20,420 nt of DNA. Source: Sedimentisphaerales bacterium (GTDB lineage: Bacteria > Planctomycetota > Phycisphaerae > Sedimentisphaerales > SM23-30). The notes beneath the pieces were generated by a model that saw only the letters and a list, made by a program, of their open reading frames with translations, had not been told where the DNA came from and did not search any database. The position numbers were made by a program, and so were the translations under genes. Shown here in pieces: positions 7,267 to 14,232 of the stretch; the first letter of the stretch is position 1; each line of letters opens with the position of its first letter. The stretch lies in NCBI GenBank assembly GCA_030636065.1, contig DAOVXR010000003.1, positions 1 through 20,420 of the forward strand, given 5' to 3'.

Positions 7267-7295
7267 ATTCTAACAAATGGCAGCTATAAAGTCAA
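7267..7295 (-). promoter_or_regulatory. Sigma-70-type promoter for the secreted-protein operon
   Basis: On the minus strand TTGACT (7295-7290), a 17-base spacer and TAGAAT (7272-7267) give a near-consensus promoter. Transcription should start near 7260, leaving a leader of about 190 bases before ATG 7070. No T-run hairpin was seen in that leader. Confidence 0.72.
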
Positions 7296-7328
7296 ATATA
7301 TTATGGGCTTTTTAACGTAGTAATTCAC

Positions 7329-7357
7329 TTGCAGACGGGTTTATTTGATGTTAGACT
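7329..7357 (+). promoter_or_regulatory. Possible promoter of pyrR-pyrB-pyrC
   Basis: TTGCAG (7329-7334) and TAGACT (7352-7357) are spaced by 17 bases. The implied start near 7364 is only a few bases before ATG 7371, so the transcript would be almost leaderless. That agrees with the absence of a ribosome binding site before pyrR. The match to consensus is moderate. Confidence 0.35.
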
Positions 7358-7370
7358 GACTATTTGTATT

Positions 7371-7895
7371 ATGAAGATGATTCTTAAAGAAAATCAGATT
7401 GCCGAACTCCTCGACGGGATTGCCGAGGAGATAACGGCCGCGACGGCAGCGGATATATCACTGGCGCTGGTGGGAGTCCGTTCACGCGGAGAAATACTGG
7501 CCCAGCGGCTGCAAAAGCTGATTCAGGACAAAAGGTCCGACAAAGTCGAACTGGGTACCCTGGACATCACTTTGTACCGCGACGACCTGAACCAGATGAG
7601 TTATCCGCAGCCGGAAGTTCGGACAACCGAGATAGATTTTTGTATCGATGATCGTTTGATTGTCCTGGTAGATGATGTACTCAAAACGGGCCGGTCTGTG
7701 CGGGCGGCGATGGACGCCCTGATCGATCTGGGGCGGCCGCAGGCAATACGTCTCGCGGTGCTGATAGATCGTGGTAGCCGTGAACTACCAATTCGTGCTG
7801 ATTATGTAGGCAAAACCCTGGAAGTCCCTCTCGATAAAACCGTCCAGGTTTATCTACACGAAGTAGATGAAAAAGAAGAAGTAGTTGTTGAATAA
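7371..7895 (+). CDS. pyrR: PyrR: pyrimidine operon regulator / uracil phosphoribosyltransferase
   Basis: The 174-residue protein matches PyrR in length and order: LVGVRSRG (33-40), the PRPP-binding loop LIVLVDDVLKTGRS (96-109) with the two acidic residues, and DRGSRELPIRADYVGK (133-148). Known PyrR proteins convert uracil and PRPP to UMP and, in many bacteria, bind pyr mRNA to control attenuation. The gene heads a pyrR-pyrB-pyrC cluster, with four bases between its stop and the pyrB ATG. No PyrR-binding loop or attenuator is seen upstream, so RNA-based control at this site is unsupported. ATG 7371 was chosen; 7377 is possible, and a TTG at 7329 would add 14 unlikely residues. Confidence 0.93.
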   Translation: MKMILKENQIAELLDGIAEEITAATAADISLALVGVRSRGEILAQRLQKLIQDKRSDKVELGTLDITLYRDDLNQMSYPQPEVRTTEIDFCIDDRLIVLVDDVLKTGRSVRAAMDALIDLGRPQAIRLAVLIDRGSRELPIRADYVGKTLEVPLDKTVQVYLHEVDEKEEVVVE

Positions 7896-7899
7896 CAGG

Positions 7900-8919
7900 A
7901 TGACGCAGAAAATCGTGGATAATCAGCAAATCAAAAAGGAAAAAGACAAAACAGCAACAAGGTTCGTATGGCAGCGAAAGCACCTGCTGGGCCTGCAGGA
8001 TTTGAGCCGTCAGGAACTGATCCATATACTCGATACGGCGGTCGGCTTTCAGGAAATTTCACATAGATCAGTAAAGAAGGCCCCGGCCCTGCGCGGCAAG
8101 GTAGTGGTGAACCTTTTTTTCGAGGACAGCACCCGTACACGAAACAGCTTTACCCTCGCGGCGCAACGACTAAGCGCCGACGTGCTGGAGTTCACCGCCA
8201 AGACCAGCAGCGTATCCAAGGGCGAGACGCTCCGCGATACAGCACGCAACCTGGAAGCGATGGGTATCGACATTGTTGTTATTCGGCACAGTTCCGGCGG
8301 CGCGACGCACCTGCTAAGCAGGTGCATAGATGCCTGCATTGTGAACGCCGGGGACGGATACCACGAACATCCGACACAGGGACTACTCGATATTTTTACG
8401 ATGCGCGAACTTCGCGGCGACCTGACAGGACTTAAAGTGGCAATCGTAGGCGATATTGCCCACTCTCGCGTGGCGCGAAGCAATATCTGGGGACTGCACA
8501 CACTTGGTGCTGAGGTTTATCTCGTAGCGCCACCTACCTTAATGCCGTCCGGCGTAAGAGAACTGCCGGTGCAGGTCAGCCACAATTTCGATGAAATTAT
8601 CGGCCAAATGGATGTGCTGAATATGTTGCGGGTCCAGTTCGAGCGGATCGGCAGTTCGGTTTTTCCATCGACTCTGGAATATTCACGAATGTTCGGCCTG
8701 ACCGCCGAGCGAATGAAACGGGCCAAAAAAGATGTTATCGTTATGCACCCCGGACCAATTAACCGCGGACTGGAAATCGAAAGCGAAGTGGCCGACGGAC
8801 CGAACAGCACCATTTTACGACAGGTGAGCAACGGCCTGGCGGTGCGGATGGCAGTGCTGTTCCTCGTGAACCAGGCCGCCGCTGCGGAAAAGAAAAAGAA
8901 TAGAAAAGTGAACAAGTGA
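7900..8919 (+). CDS. pyrB: Aspartate carbamoyltransferase catalytic subunit
   Basis: This enzyme joins carbamoyl phosphate and aspartate to make N-carbamoyl-aspartate, the first committed step of pyrimidine synthesis. Visible signatures are the carbamoyl-phosphate loop STRTR (77-81), SVSKGE (104-109), HPTQGLLD (157-164) and the C-terminal MHPGPINRGLEI with QVSNGLAVRMAVL. At 339 residues it is slightly longer than the usual 305-310 because of a Lys-rich N-terminal extension of about 25 residues. ATG 7900 is preferred over in-frame TTG codons at 7885 and 7888 that overlap pyrR. No pyrI regulatory-chain gene is adjacent. The last codons and the TGA stop lie inside an octamer repeat array. Confidence 0.96.
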   Translation: MTQKIVDNQQIKKEKDKTATRFVWQRKHLLGLQDLSRQELIHILDTAVGFQEISHRSVKKAPALRGKVVVNLFFEDSTRTRNSFTLAAQRLSADVLEFTAKTSSVSKGETLRDTARNLEAMGIDIVVIRHSSGGATHLLSRCIDACIVNAGDGYHEHPTQGLLDIFTMRELRGDLTGLKVAIVGDIAHSRVARSNIWGLHTLGAEVYLVAPPTLMPSGVRELPVQVSHNFDEIIGQMDVLNMLRVQFERIGSSVFPSTLEYSRMFGLTAERMKRAKKDVIVMHPGPINRGLEIESEVADGPNSTILRQVSNGLAVRMAVLFLVNQAAAAEKKKNRKVNK

Positions 8920-8955
8920 ACAGGTAAGAGAGTAGAAGAGTAAATAGGAAAACGA
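8908..8955 (+). repeat. Period-8 purine-rich repeat array at the pyrB-pyrC junction
   Basis: Six contiguous 8-base units can be read: GTGAACAA, GTGAACAG, GTAAGAGA, GTAGAAGA, GTAAATAG and GAAAACGA. The second unit supplies the TGA stop of pyrB (8917-8919). The array fills nearly the whole gap before the pyrC ATG at 8966. A comparable array lies at 19684-19739 on the other strand. Confidence 0.7.
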
Positions 8956-8965
8956 AATAAAATAA

Positions 8966-10246
8966 ATGTCGCTACTCCTGATTAAAAACGGACGTGTAAT
9001 TGATCCTGCCAATAAAGTTGACAGTAATGTTGACGTTCTTGTGCGGGACGGCATAGTGGCGGAAGTCGGGAAAGTTACAACTAATGCCGAAACAGTCATC
9101 GACGCGGCGGGCCTGATCGTAACGCCGGGCCTGATTGACATGCACGTACATTTGCGGGAGCCGGGCGACGAAGAAGAAGAAACGATAGCCAGCGGATCGG
9201 CGGCAGCGGTAGCCGGCGGGTTCACATCTGTAGTATGTATGCCCAATACGAACCCGCCAATCGACAACGAGGCAACCGTTGATTTTATTTATCGGCAGGC
9301 GGCATGCGCGGGCAAGGCAAACGTATTTGTCGCCGGGGCTATTACCAAGGGCCGTGAAGGGCAAGAATTGGCCGAGATGGGCCAGATGGTCCGTGGAGGC
9401 GCCGTAGCCTTTACTGATGACGGAAGCGGCGTACAAAACCCGGCCGTAATGCTCCGTGCCCTGCAGTATGTAAGTATGTTCGACAAAGTCATTATGCAGC
9501 ATTGCCAGGACAATACCCTTGCTGGACAAGGTTGTATGAACTCCGGCTATCGGGCGACAGTGCTGGGATTGCCTGGAATACCCGCACTGGCGGAAGAACT
9601 GATGTTGTATCGCGACATTCAACTCGTAAAACAGACATCCGCACGTCTTCATGCCCAGCATATCTCAACAGCCGGGTCGGTAAAAATAATCCGTCAGGGA
9701 AAAAAACAAGGCATTAACATAACAGCGGAGGTAACACCACATCATCTGCTTCTGACGGAACATGACTGCCGGGGATACGATCCGAATTATAAGATGAACC
9801 CACCGCTGCGCAGCGAAAAAGACGTGGCCGCCCTGCGACAGGCCGTAGCCGACGGAACCATCGATTGCCTGGCCGGCGATCACGCACCACACCTGCAAAG
9901 CGAAAAAGAACTGGAGTTTCTGCTGGCGCCGTTCGGGATTATCTCGATTGACTGTGCATTGGGACTTTACGCAAGGGCCCTGATAGAGACGCAAACCATC
10001 GACTGGCCGCGAATGATAGAAATGATGACCGCCAACCCCGCACAAATTCTGGGGATTGACAGGGGAACCCTAAGTACAGGCGCCCACGCTGACATTACCA
10101 TCATCGACCCGAACCGACAGTGGACAGTGCGGGTAGATGAGTTCCAGTCCAAAAGTCGCAACTGTCCTTATGACGGATGGGAACTTCCCGCCCGGGCTGT
10201 CTATACTATCGTCGGCGGTGCAATTCAATATCAATTGGCTGTTTGA
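8966..10246 (+). CDS. pyrC: Dihydroorotase, class I type
   Basis: The 426-residue protein cyclises N-carbamoyl-aspartate to dihydroorotate, the step after PyrB. Zinc ligands and active-site motifs are in order: HVHLREPG with H60 and H62, FTDDG with D151/D152, MQHCQD with H179, QHISTAGS with H232, and GDHAPH with D305 and H309. The FTDDG motif is typical of the Aquifex/Bacillus-like class I enzymes, which often associate with aspartate carbamoyltransferase; the adjacent pyrB fits that. The start at 8966 has only a distant AGGA (8946-8949), but the purine-rich array upstream could aid initiation. Confidence 0.96.
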   Translation: MSLLLIKNGRVIDPANKVDSNVDVLVRDGIVAEVGKVTTNAETVIDAAGLIVTPGLIDMHVHLREPGDEEEETIASGSAAAVAGGFTSVVCMPNTNPPIDNEATVDFIYRQAACAGKANVFVAGAITKGREGQELAEMGQMVRGGAVAFTDDGSGVQNPAVMLRALQYVSMFDKVIMQHCQDNTLAGQGCMNSGYRATVLGLPGIPALAEELMLYRDIQLVKQTSARLHAQHISTAGSVKIIRQGKKQGINITAEVTPHHLLLTEHDCRGYDPNYKMNPPLRSEKDVAALRQAVADGTIDCLAGDHAPHLQSEKELEFLLAPFGIISIDCALGLYARALIETQTIDWPRMIEMMTANPAQILGIDRGTLSTGAHADITIIDPNRQWTVRVDEFQSKSRNCPYDGWELPARAVYTIVGGAIQYQLAV

Positions 10247-10276
10247 TATGGTGGTCAGTTAATATGATTTCACTGG

Positions 10277-10361
10277 GTTCCATGCCGACGATTATACAGG
10301 AGCACCTCTCTGAAATACAGAAAGGTGGCACCCAGCGGTTGATTTTACATCAGGGGCTAAT
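10277..10361 (+). repeat. Structured interspersed repeat, copy 2 (upstream of epimerase)
   Basis: This is the second copy of the element at 59-153, about 10 bases shorter. It contains CACCT...CTG-AAATA-CAG..AGGTG, a hairpin at about 10312-10326 when drawn from CTG to CAG and extended by the outer CACCT/AGGTG. It also has GGTGGCACCCA, the helix TGAT-TTTAC-ATCA and GGGGCTAAT. It ends only nine bases before the epimerase ATG and is in the sense orientation, so it must lie in that gene's leader if transcription starts upstream. The 10247-10276 remainder shows nothing else. Confidence 0.7.
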
Positions 10362-10369
10362 ACTGAGGA

Positions 10370-11356
10370 ATGAATCATAAAGTGAAAGTACTGATAACAG
10401 GCGGTGCGGGTTTTATTGGTTCTCATTTGGCCCAGCGGCTGTTGGGAACGGGTTGCGAGGTCGTGGTGATAGACGATCTGAGTACGGGCAGCCTGGCGAA
10501 TATCGCGGGGATAATCAGCCATTCGAAGTTCCGGTTTGTTCAGGACAGCGTCCGCAATTCGGACACTATGCACATACTGGTCCAACAGTGCGACGTAATA
10601 ATTCATCTTGCCGCGGCAGTGGGCGTACAACTAATCGTTGACGAGCCGGTACGGACAATCGAAACCAATATTCATGGTACCGAAGTCGTGCTGGAAGTGG
10701 CGAACAAGTTCCGGAAAAAGGTACTGTTGGCCTCGACGAGTGAGGTATATGGCAAAAGCGAATCGGTACCGTTCCGGGAAGACGACGACACAGTATTGGG
10801 CAGTACCCGTTTTACACGCTGGTCGTATGCGTGCAGCAAGGCGATTGACGAGTTTCTTGGACTGGCTTATTATCAGCAGTATAAGCTCCCGGTCATTGTC
10901 GTACGGTTTTTCAATACGGTTGGGCCGCGTCAGACAGGACAGTACGGAATGGTGATCCCGCGTTTTGTCGAGCGGGCACTGAAGAGTGAACCACTACTGA
11001 TTTATGGTACCGGCCGACAGTCGCGCTGCTTCTGTTATGTGCAGGACGTGATTGATGCGATAGTGGGCCTGATGAACTGCGATGAGGCGCCTGGAAGAGT
11101 TTATAATGTCGGCTCGACGGAAGAAATCAATATCGAGTCTCTGGCGGATAAGGTAATCGAGTTGACGGGCAGTCGGAGTGAGAAACAATATCTTTCTTAT
11201 GAGCAGGCTTATGGCAAACCGTTCGATGATATGATGCGGCGTGTGCCGTGCCTGGACCGAATCAAAGAACTCATCGGATTTGAACCACAAACGTCTTTGG
11301 AAAAAACGCTGAAGCTGATTATCGAAGACAAACAGAATAATCAACAGAGGCAGTAG
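10370..11356 (+). CDS. NAD-dependent nucleotide-sugar epimerase/dehydratase (extended SDR)
   Basis: The 328-residue protein has the Rossmann motif GGAGFIG (11-17) with an acidic DD at 35-36 that suits NAD. It has STSEVYG around the catalytic Ser/Thr (122-124), the YACSK catalytic pair Y153/K157, and the substrate-domain motif FFNTVGPRQ. These place it in the UDP-glucose 4-epimerase / UDP-glucuronate decarboxylase / dTDP-glucose dehydratase group. The substrate cannot be fixed from sequence alone. It probably supplies a sugar nucleotide for glycan synthesis, consistent with the flippase nearby. It overlaps the convergent HAF gene by 16 bp. GAGGA directly abuts the ATG; GTG at 10382 is an alternative start. 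Confidence 0.9.
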   Translation: MNHKVKVLITGGAGFIGSHLAQRLLGTGCEVVVIDDLSTGSLANIAGIISHSKFRFVQDSVRNSDTMHILVQQCDVIIHLAAAVGVQLIVDEPVRTIETNIHGTEVVLEVANKFRKKVLLASTSEVYGKSESVPFREDDDTVLGSTRFTRWSYACSKAIDEFLGLAYYQQYKLPVIVVRFFNTVGPRQTGQYGMVIPRFVERALKSEPLLIYGTGRQSRCFCYVQDVIDAIVGLMNCDEAPGRVYNVGSTEEINIESLADKVIELTGSRSEKQYLSYEQAYGKPFDDMMRRVPCLDRIKELIGFEPQTSLEKTLKLIIEDKQNNQQRQ

Positions 11357-12489
11357 TTCACCCGACAACGTCGTTTTCTGCATAGGGCCGTCGCGCCGAG
11401 CGCCAACAGAACCACTGATGTGGGTTCGGGTGTCATTAGAAACAAATGGGGCTCCGTACAAACAAGTTTTTCGCCTTCTTCAGACTCAAGGTAGCCGATG
11501 CCGACAATATGGCCGCTGTTATTTATATCGAAGGCGGTTTCCAGATATGCCCAGCCCGAATCGACGGGCAACAGGTTGTTCAGGTCGATCATACCATCGG
11601 TATTGTCCCAAAGAAAGGCATGTTTCTGCCACATGTCAGTATAAGAATAGCCCACCACCTGTCCGGAATTGTTGAGGGCCATAGCCTTGCTTTCATCTAC
11701 ATCGCCAAGGGTGCCTATATCAATCAATTGGCCGTTACTTTCCCACAGGACCGCATGAGAGTTGTTATAATCCGAACCGTCGTTCAATCGTGAATAACCC
11801 ACGATCTGCCCGTCGTTGTTTATGTCGTATGCTTCGCTGCGGTTACCACCGAGAGTGCCCAAATCGGCCATCTGTCCATCCTGCCAATGAAAAGCATGCC
11901 AGTTGCCCTGGTCTGTGAACGATTCACCGACTATCTGCCCGGCATCGTTAATACTCCGTGCGAAACTGCCGTACCCGCCGAGTGTACCAAGGTCTGTCAT
12001 TACTCCATTGTCCCACAGGAAACCATGTCTGCCGGAGTCGGTTGTTTCAGAATAGCCCACGATCTGTCCGCTGCTGTTGACAGCGTTGGCCCAGCTCTGC
12101 GCGCCGCCGCCGGCAAGCGATCCCAAATCCGACATCGAGCCGTTTTCCCAGAAGAACGCGCGTTCATTACCGTTCGTTGTTTGCGAAAAGCCTACTACCT
12201 GACCGAGATTATTGATGCCGCTGGATGTAGTAACGGCACCCCCCAGTGTGCCGAGACTGCTCATGCCCGGGAGCTGATCCCACAGAAAGCCCTTGCGTTC
12301 ATTATCGGCTGTGTAAGAACAGCCCACAATTTGATCGACGTCATTGATCTTATGTGAGCCTGGCCAATATGCACCGTCAGGGCTAAGGTCATATATTTTG
12401 TGATGCGAAGGACCACCCTGCAAAGGAGCGATAATAATAAAAAAGACGCAAAACGCTGATATTATCGGAACTCCAATTCGTAATTTCAT
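11341..12489 (-). CDS. HAF-repeat exoprotein with PEP-CTERM sorting signal
   Basis: The 382-residue protein has a signal peptide (about 1-25). Seven repeats of about 42 residues follow, built on 'INN.GQIVGYS....HAFLW.NG.M.DLGTLGG', the hallmark of HAF-type extracellular repeats. The C-terminus carries PEP, a hydrophobic stretch and CRKRR, the PEP-CTERM pattern recognised by an exosortase/archaeosortase system, then nine extra residues (CRVNYCLC end). It should be exported and anchored or processed at the cell surface. GGAGG lies ten bases before ATG 12489. A near-consensus promoter is at 12576-12604. The final codons overlap the end of the convergent epimerase gene. The repeats may fold as a propeller; function is unknown. 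Confidence 0.9.
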   Translation of the reverse strand: MKLRIGVPIISAFCVFFIIIAPLQGGPSHHKIYDLSPDGAYWPGSHKINDVDQIVGCSYTADNERKGFLWDQLPGMSSLGTLGGAVTTSSGINNLGQVVGFSQTTNGNERAFFWENGSMSDLGSLAGGGAQSWANAVNSSGQIVGYSETTDSGRHGFLWDNGVMTDLGTLGGYGSFARSINDAGQIVGESFTDQGNWHAFHWQDGQMADLGTLGGNRSEAYDINNDGQIVGYSRLNDGSDYNNSHAVLWESNGQLIDIGTLGDVDESKAMALNNSGQVVGYSYTDMWQKHAFLWDNTDGMIDLNNLLPVDSGWAYLETAFDINNSGHIVGIGYLESEEGEKLVCTEPHLFLMTPEPTSVVLLALGATALCRKRRCRVNYCLC

Positions 12490-12575
12490 CTCTCTTCATC
12501 CTCCCGGCGTCAAAAAACACGGCGCATAACAATCCTGTTGCCACCTTAGCTTTTATGAAATGCCCACGCTATGAA

Positions 12576-12604
12576 ACTATACGATTTGGGAGCCTGTTAG
12601 TCAA
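12576..12604 (-). promoter_or_regulatory. Sigma-70-type promoter of the HAF/PEP-CTERM gene
   Basis: Minus-strand TTGACT (12604-12599), 17 bases, then TATAGT (12581-12576). The predicted start near 12569 leaves about 80 bases before ATG 12489. The HAF gene can therefore be transcribed independently of the flippase. Confidence 0.72.
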
Positions 12605-12624
12605 ATTAAGAGCATAAGAATTTG

Positions 12625-12636
12625 GTAACCGGTTAC
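12625..12636. promoter_or_regulatory. Perfect 12-bp palindrome GTAACCGGTTAC, possible operator
   Basis: The palindrome lies directly after the flippase stop codon and about 20 bp upstream of the -35 box of the HAF promoter. A related site, GTGAACGGTTAC followed by the same TC, is at 14176-14187 just before the flippase gene. Ten of twelve bases agree. A dimeric regulator site is plausible but unproven. Confidence 0.35.
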
Positions 12637-14154
12637 TCATTTTCTTATTGCTGAAATCTGCTCTCTGATGTTCATTATGATTCTCAGCCCAAATATCTTG
12701 TCGCAAACATAGATGGTCAGCATATAAACACATACACCTATCAAGCCGGACAGGAAAAAGAAAAGAAATGTTGTTTGGCGGATTACAAAATGGTTAAGCA
12801 TTGATACTACGAACATCATTACCAATGCCGCTCCTATAGGCAGAATAACCTGCCGGAGTATATCCCGGATGCTGCATCGGATTATTCTCGCTATCATGTA
12901 TAAACCGAGCGGCTGTGTTGCTATAGTGGGCAGTGTGATCGAAAGAGCGGTTCCTGAAATACCCCATTGTTTTGAGAGTGGATATATTGTGATTGCCATA
13001 AGAGCAAGCCTCAGCGCCCTTATTTTTAAACCAATTTTGGGTTGCCCAACGGCATGAAAAACGGGGCCTCGTGTGGCTCCCATAGAAACAATAAAACCAA
13101 AAACAGTCAATATCTGTAAAGCGGGTATTATCGGCAACCATGTTTCTTTGAGAAACAATCTCACAAAATCACCAGCCATCACAAATATAAGACCGCTCAC
13201 CAGGGCGGTAAGAAAGGTGGTTTGCTGTAATATTTTCAGATAGGCGTCTTTAAGCCTGGATAGATTATCCTGCAATTTCGCATAGGCAGGAAAGGTTACC
13301 GCAGACATGACACTGGTTATTTCCGTAGAGGGGATACTGGAAAACTTATAGGCCATTTGATACAAGGCCAATGCGGGAACGCCTAAATAACCCCAAACGA
13401 AAAAATCATCGCCCTGCCTTGTCAGGAATTCTATAATCGAACCTCCGAATACCCATTTGCCAAAGCGCCACAATTCCCGTGCTTTGTCGAAATCAACGCG
13501 AATTCGCGGTCGATAGGGGTGAAAAACGTAGCTCAAAAGGAATCGAACCGAATCTCCCGCCAATTTGCCGATTACCAATGCCCAAACAGTTTTATAAACC
13601 AATACGACAAATATGGTTACTGTTACATCGGTTAGGGTGGCGGTGATTTGCAGGAAAAATTGCCGATTGAATTTCAAATCTTTACGGAAATAAACTATAC
13701 CTATGTTGCCTAACGCGGCAAGAAAAAACGATATTCCGAGTACGCGAATAATGGAAATAACAAGAAAAACCTTCTCCGGCGGAACCTTAAATACGGATAG
13801 CTCAGCAAAAGAAGCAGCCCAATACAGTACCGCGTAAAGTACCACAGCCCGCAAAAGCCCTATTGTCCAGGCGGTATCGAGATAAGAATGAACATTATCC
13901 TTTTTTTGGATCAAAGCTGCTTGAAATCCGGTTTGCGAAAAGGTACCCAGCATTTGCATCATCAACATCGCTATTCCCAACAATCCTATGTCGGTAATGT
14001 CAAGAATGTTGGCCAGGATTATATACCTGGCGAAAGACAGCAACTGCGTAAAACCTCTCAGAGCAAAAACCCATAAACCACTCCTTACCGTTCGTTTGTA
14101 GAGAGTTCGATCAGGCGGGAATGACTGTTGAGGAGTTATTGGACTTTCAGACAT
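12637..14154 (-). CDS. Polysaccharide/oligosaccharide flippase (Wzx-like, MOP superfamily)
   Basis: The 505-residue, highly hydrophobic protein has about 12-14 membrane segments after a polar N-terminus. The start LYKRTVRSGLWVFALRGFTQ and the later FGKWVFGGSIIEFLTRQGDDFFVWGYLG-type region resemble WzxC/TuaB-type lipid-linked oligosaccharide exporters. It would move undecaprenyl-linked sugar units across the inner membrane. AGGA lies four bases before ATG 14154. It follows the asparagine-synthase-like gene by 78 bp on the same strand, and the two probably belong to one surface-glycan module with the HAF gene downstream. No polymerase or glycosyltransferase is present in the window, so the module is either split or part of a larger scattered set. 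Confidence 0.9.
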   Translation of the reverse strand: MSESPITPQQSFPPDRTLYKRTVRSGLWVFALRGFTQLLSFARYIILANILDITDIGLLGIAMLMMQMLGTFSQTGFQAALIQKKDNVHSYLDTAWTIGLLRAVVLYAVLYWAASFAELSVFKVPPEKVFLVISIIRVLGISFFLAALGNIGIVYFRKDLKFNRQFFLQITATLTDVTVTIFVVLVYKTVWALVIGKLAGDSVRFLLSYVFHPYRPRIRVDFDKARELWRFGKWVFGGSIIEFLTRQGDDFFVWGYLGVPALALYQMAYKFSSIPSTEITSVMSAVTFPAYAKLQDNLSRLKDAYLKILQQTTFLTALVSGLIFVMAGDFVRLFLKETWLPIIPALQILTVFGFIVSMGATRGPVFHAVGQPKIGLKIRALRLALMAITIYPLSKQWGISGTALSITLPTIATQPLGLYMIARIIRCSIRDILRQVILPIGAALVMMFVVSMLNHFVIRQTTFLFFFLSGLIGVCVYMLTIYVCDKIFGLRIIMNIREQISAIRK

Positions 14155-14175
14155 GTTATCCTGTCTAAAATTAAC

Positions 14176-14187
14176 GTGAACGGTTAC
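14176..14187. promoter_or_regulatory. Imperfect palindrome GTGAACGGTTAC upstream of flippase
   Basis: It matches the palindrome at 12625-12636 in ten of twelve positions and is followed by the same TC. It lies 22-33 bp before the flippase start codon, a position suitable for an operator or leader element. Confidence 0.25.
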
Positions 14188-14232
14188 TCTGTTTTTGGTT
14201 TTGTGGAGTAGTCTTATTGCCTGCGATGTCTT

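Noticed and set aside
8815..9267. Minus-strand frames of 100-230 residues across pyrB and pyrC (also inside pnp, rpoN and HAF genes)
   Set aside because: They lie antisense to strongly conserved genes, have no family features and follow codon-position shadows.
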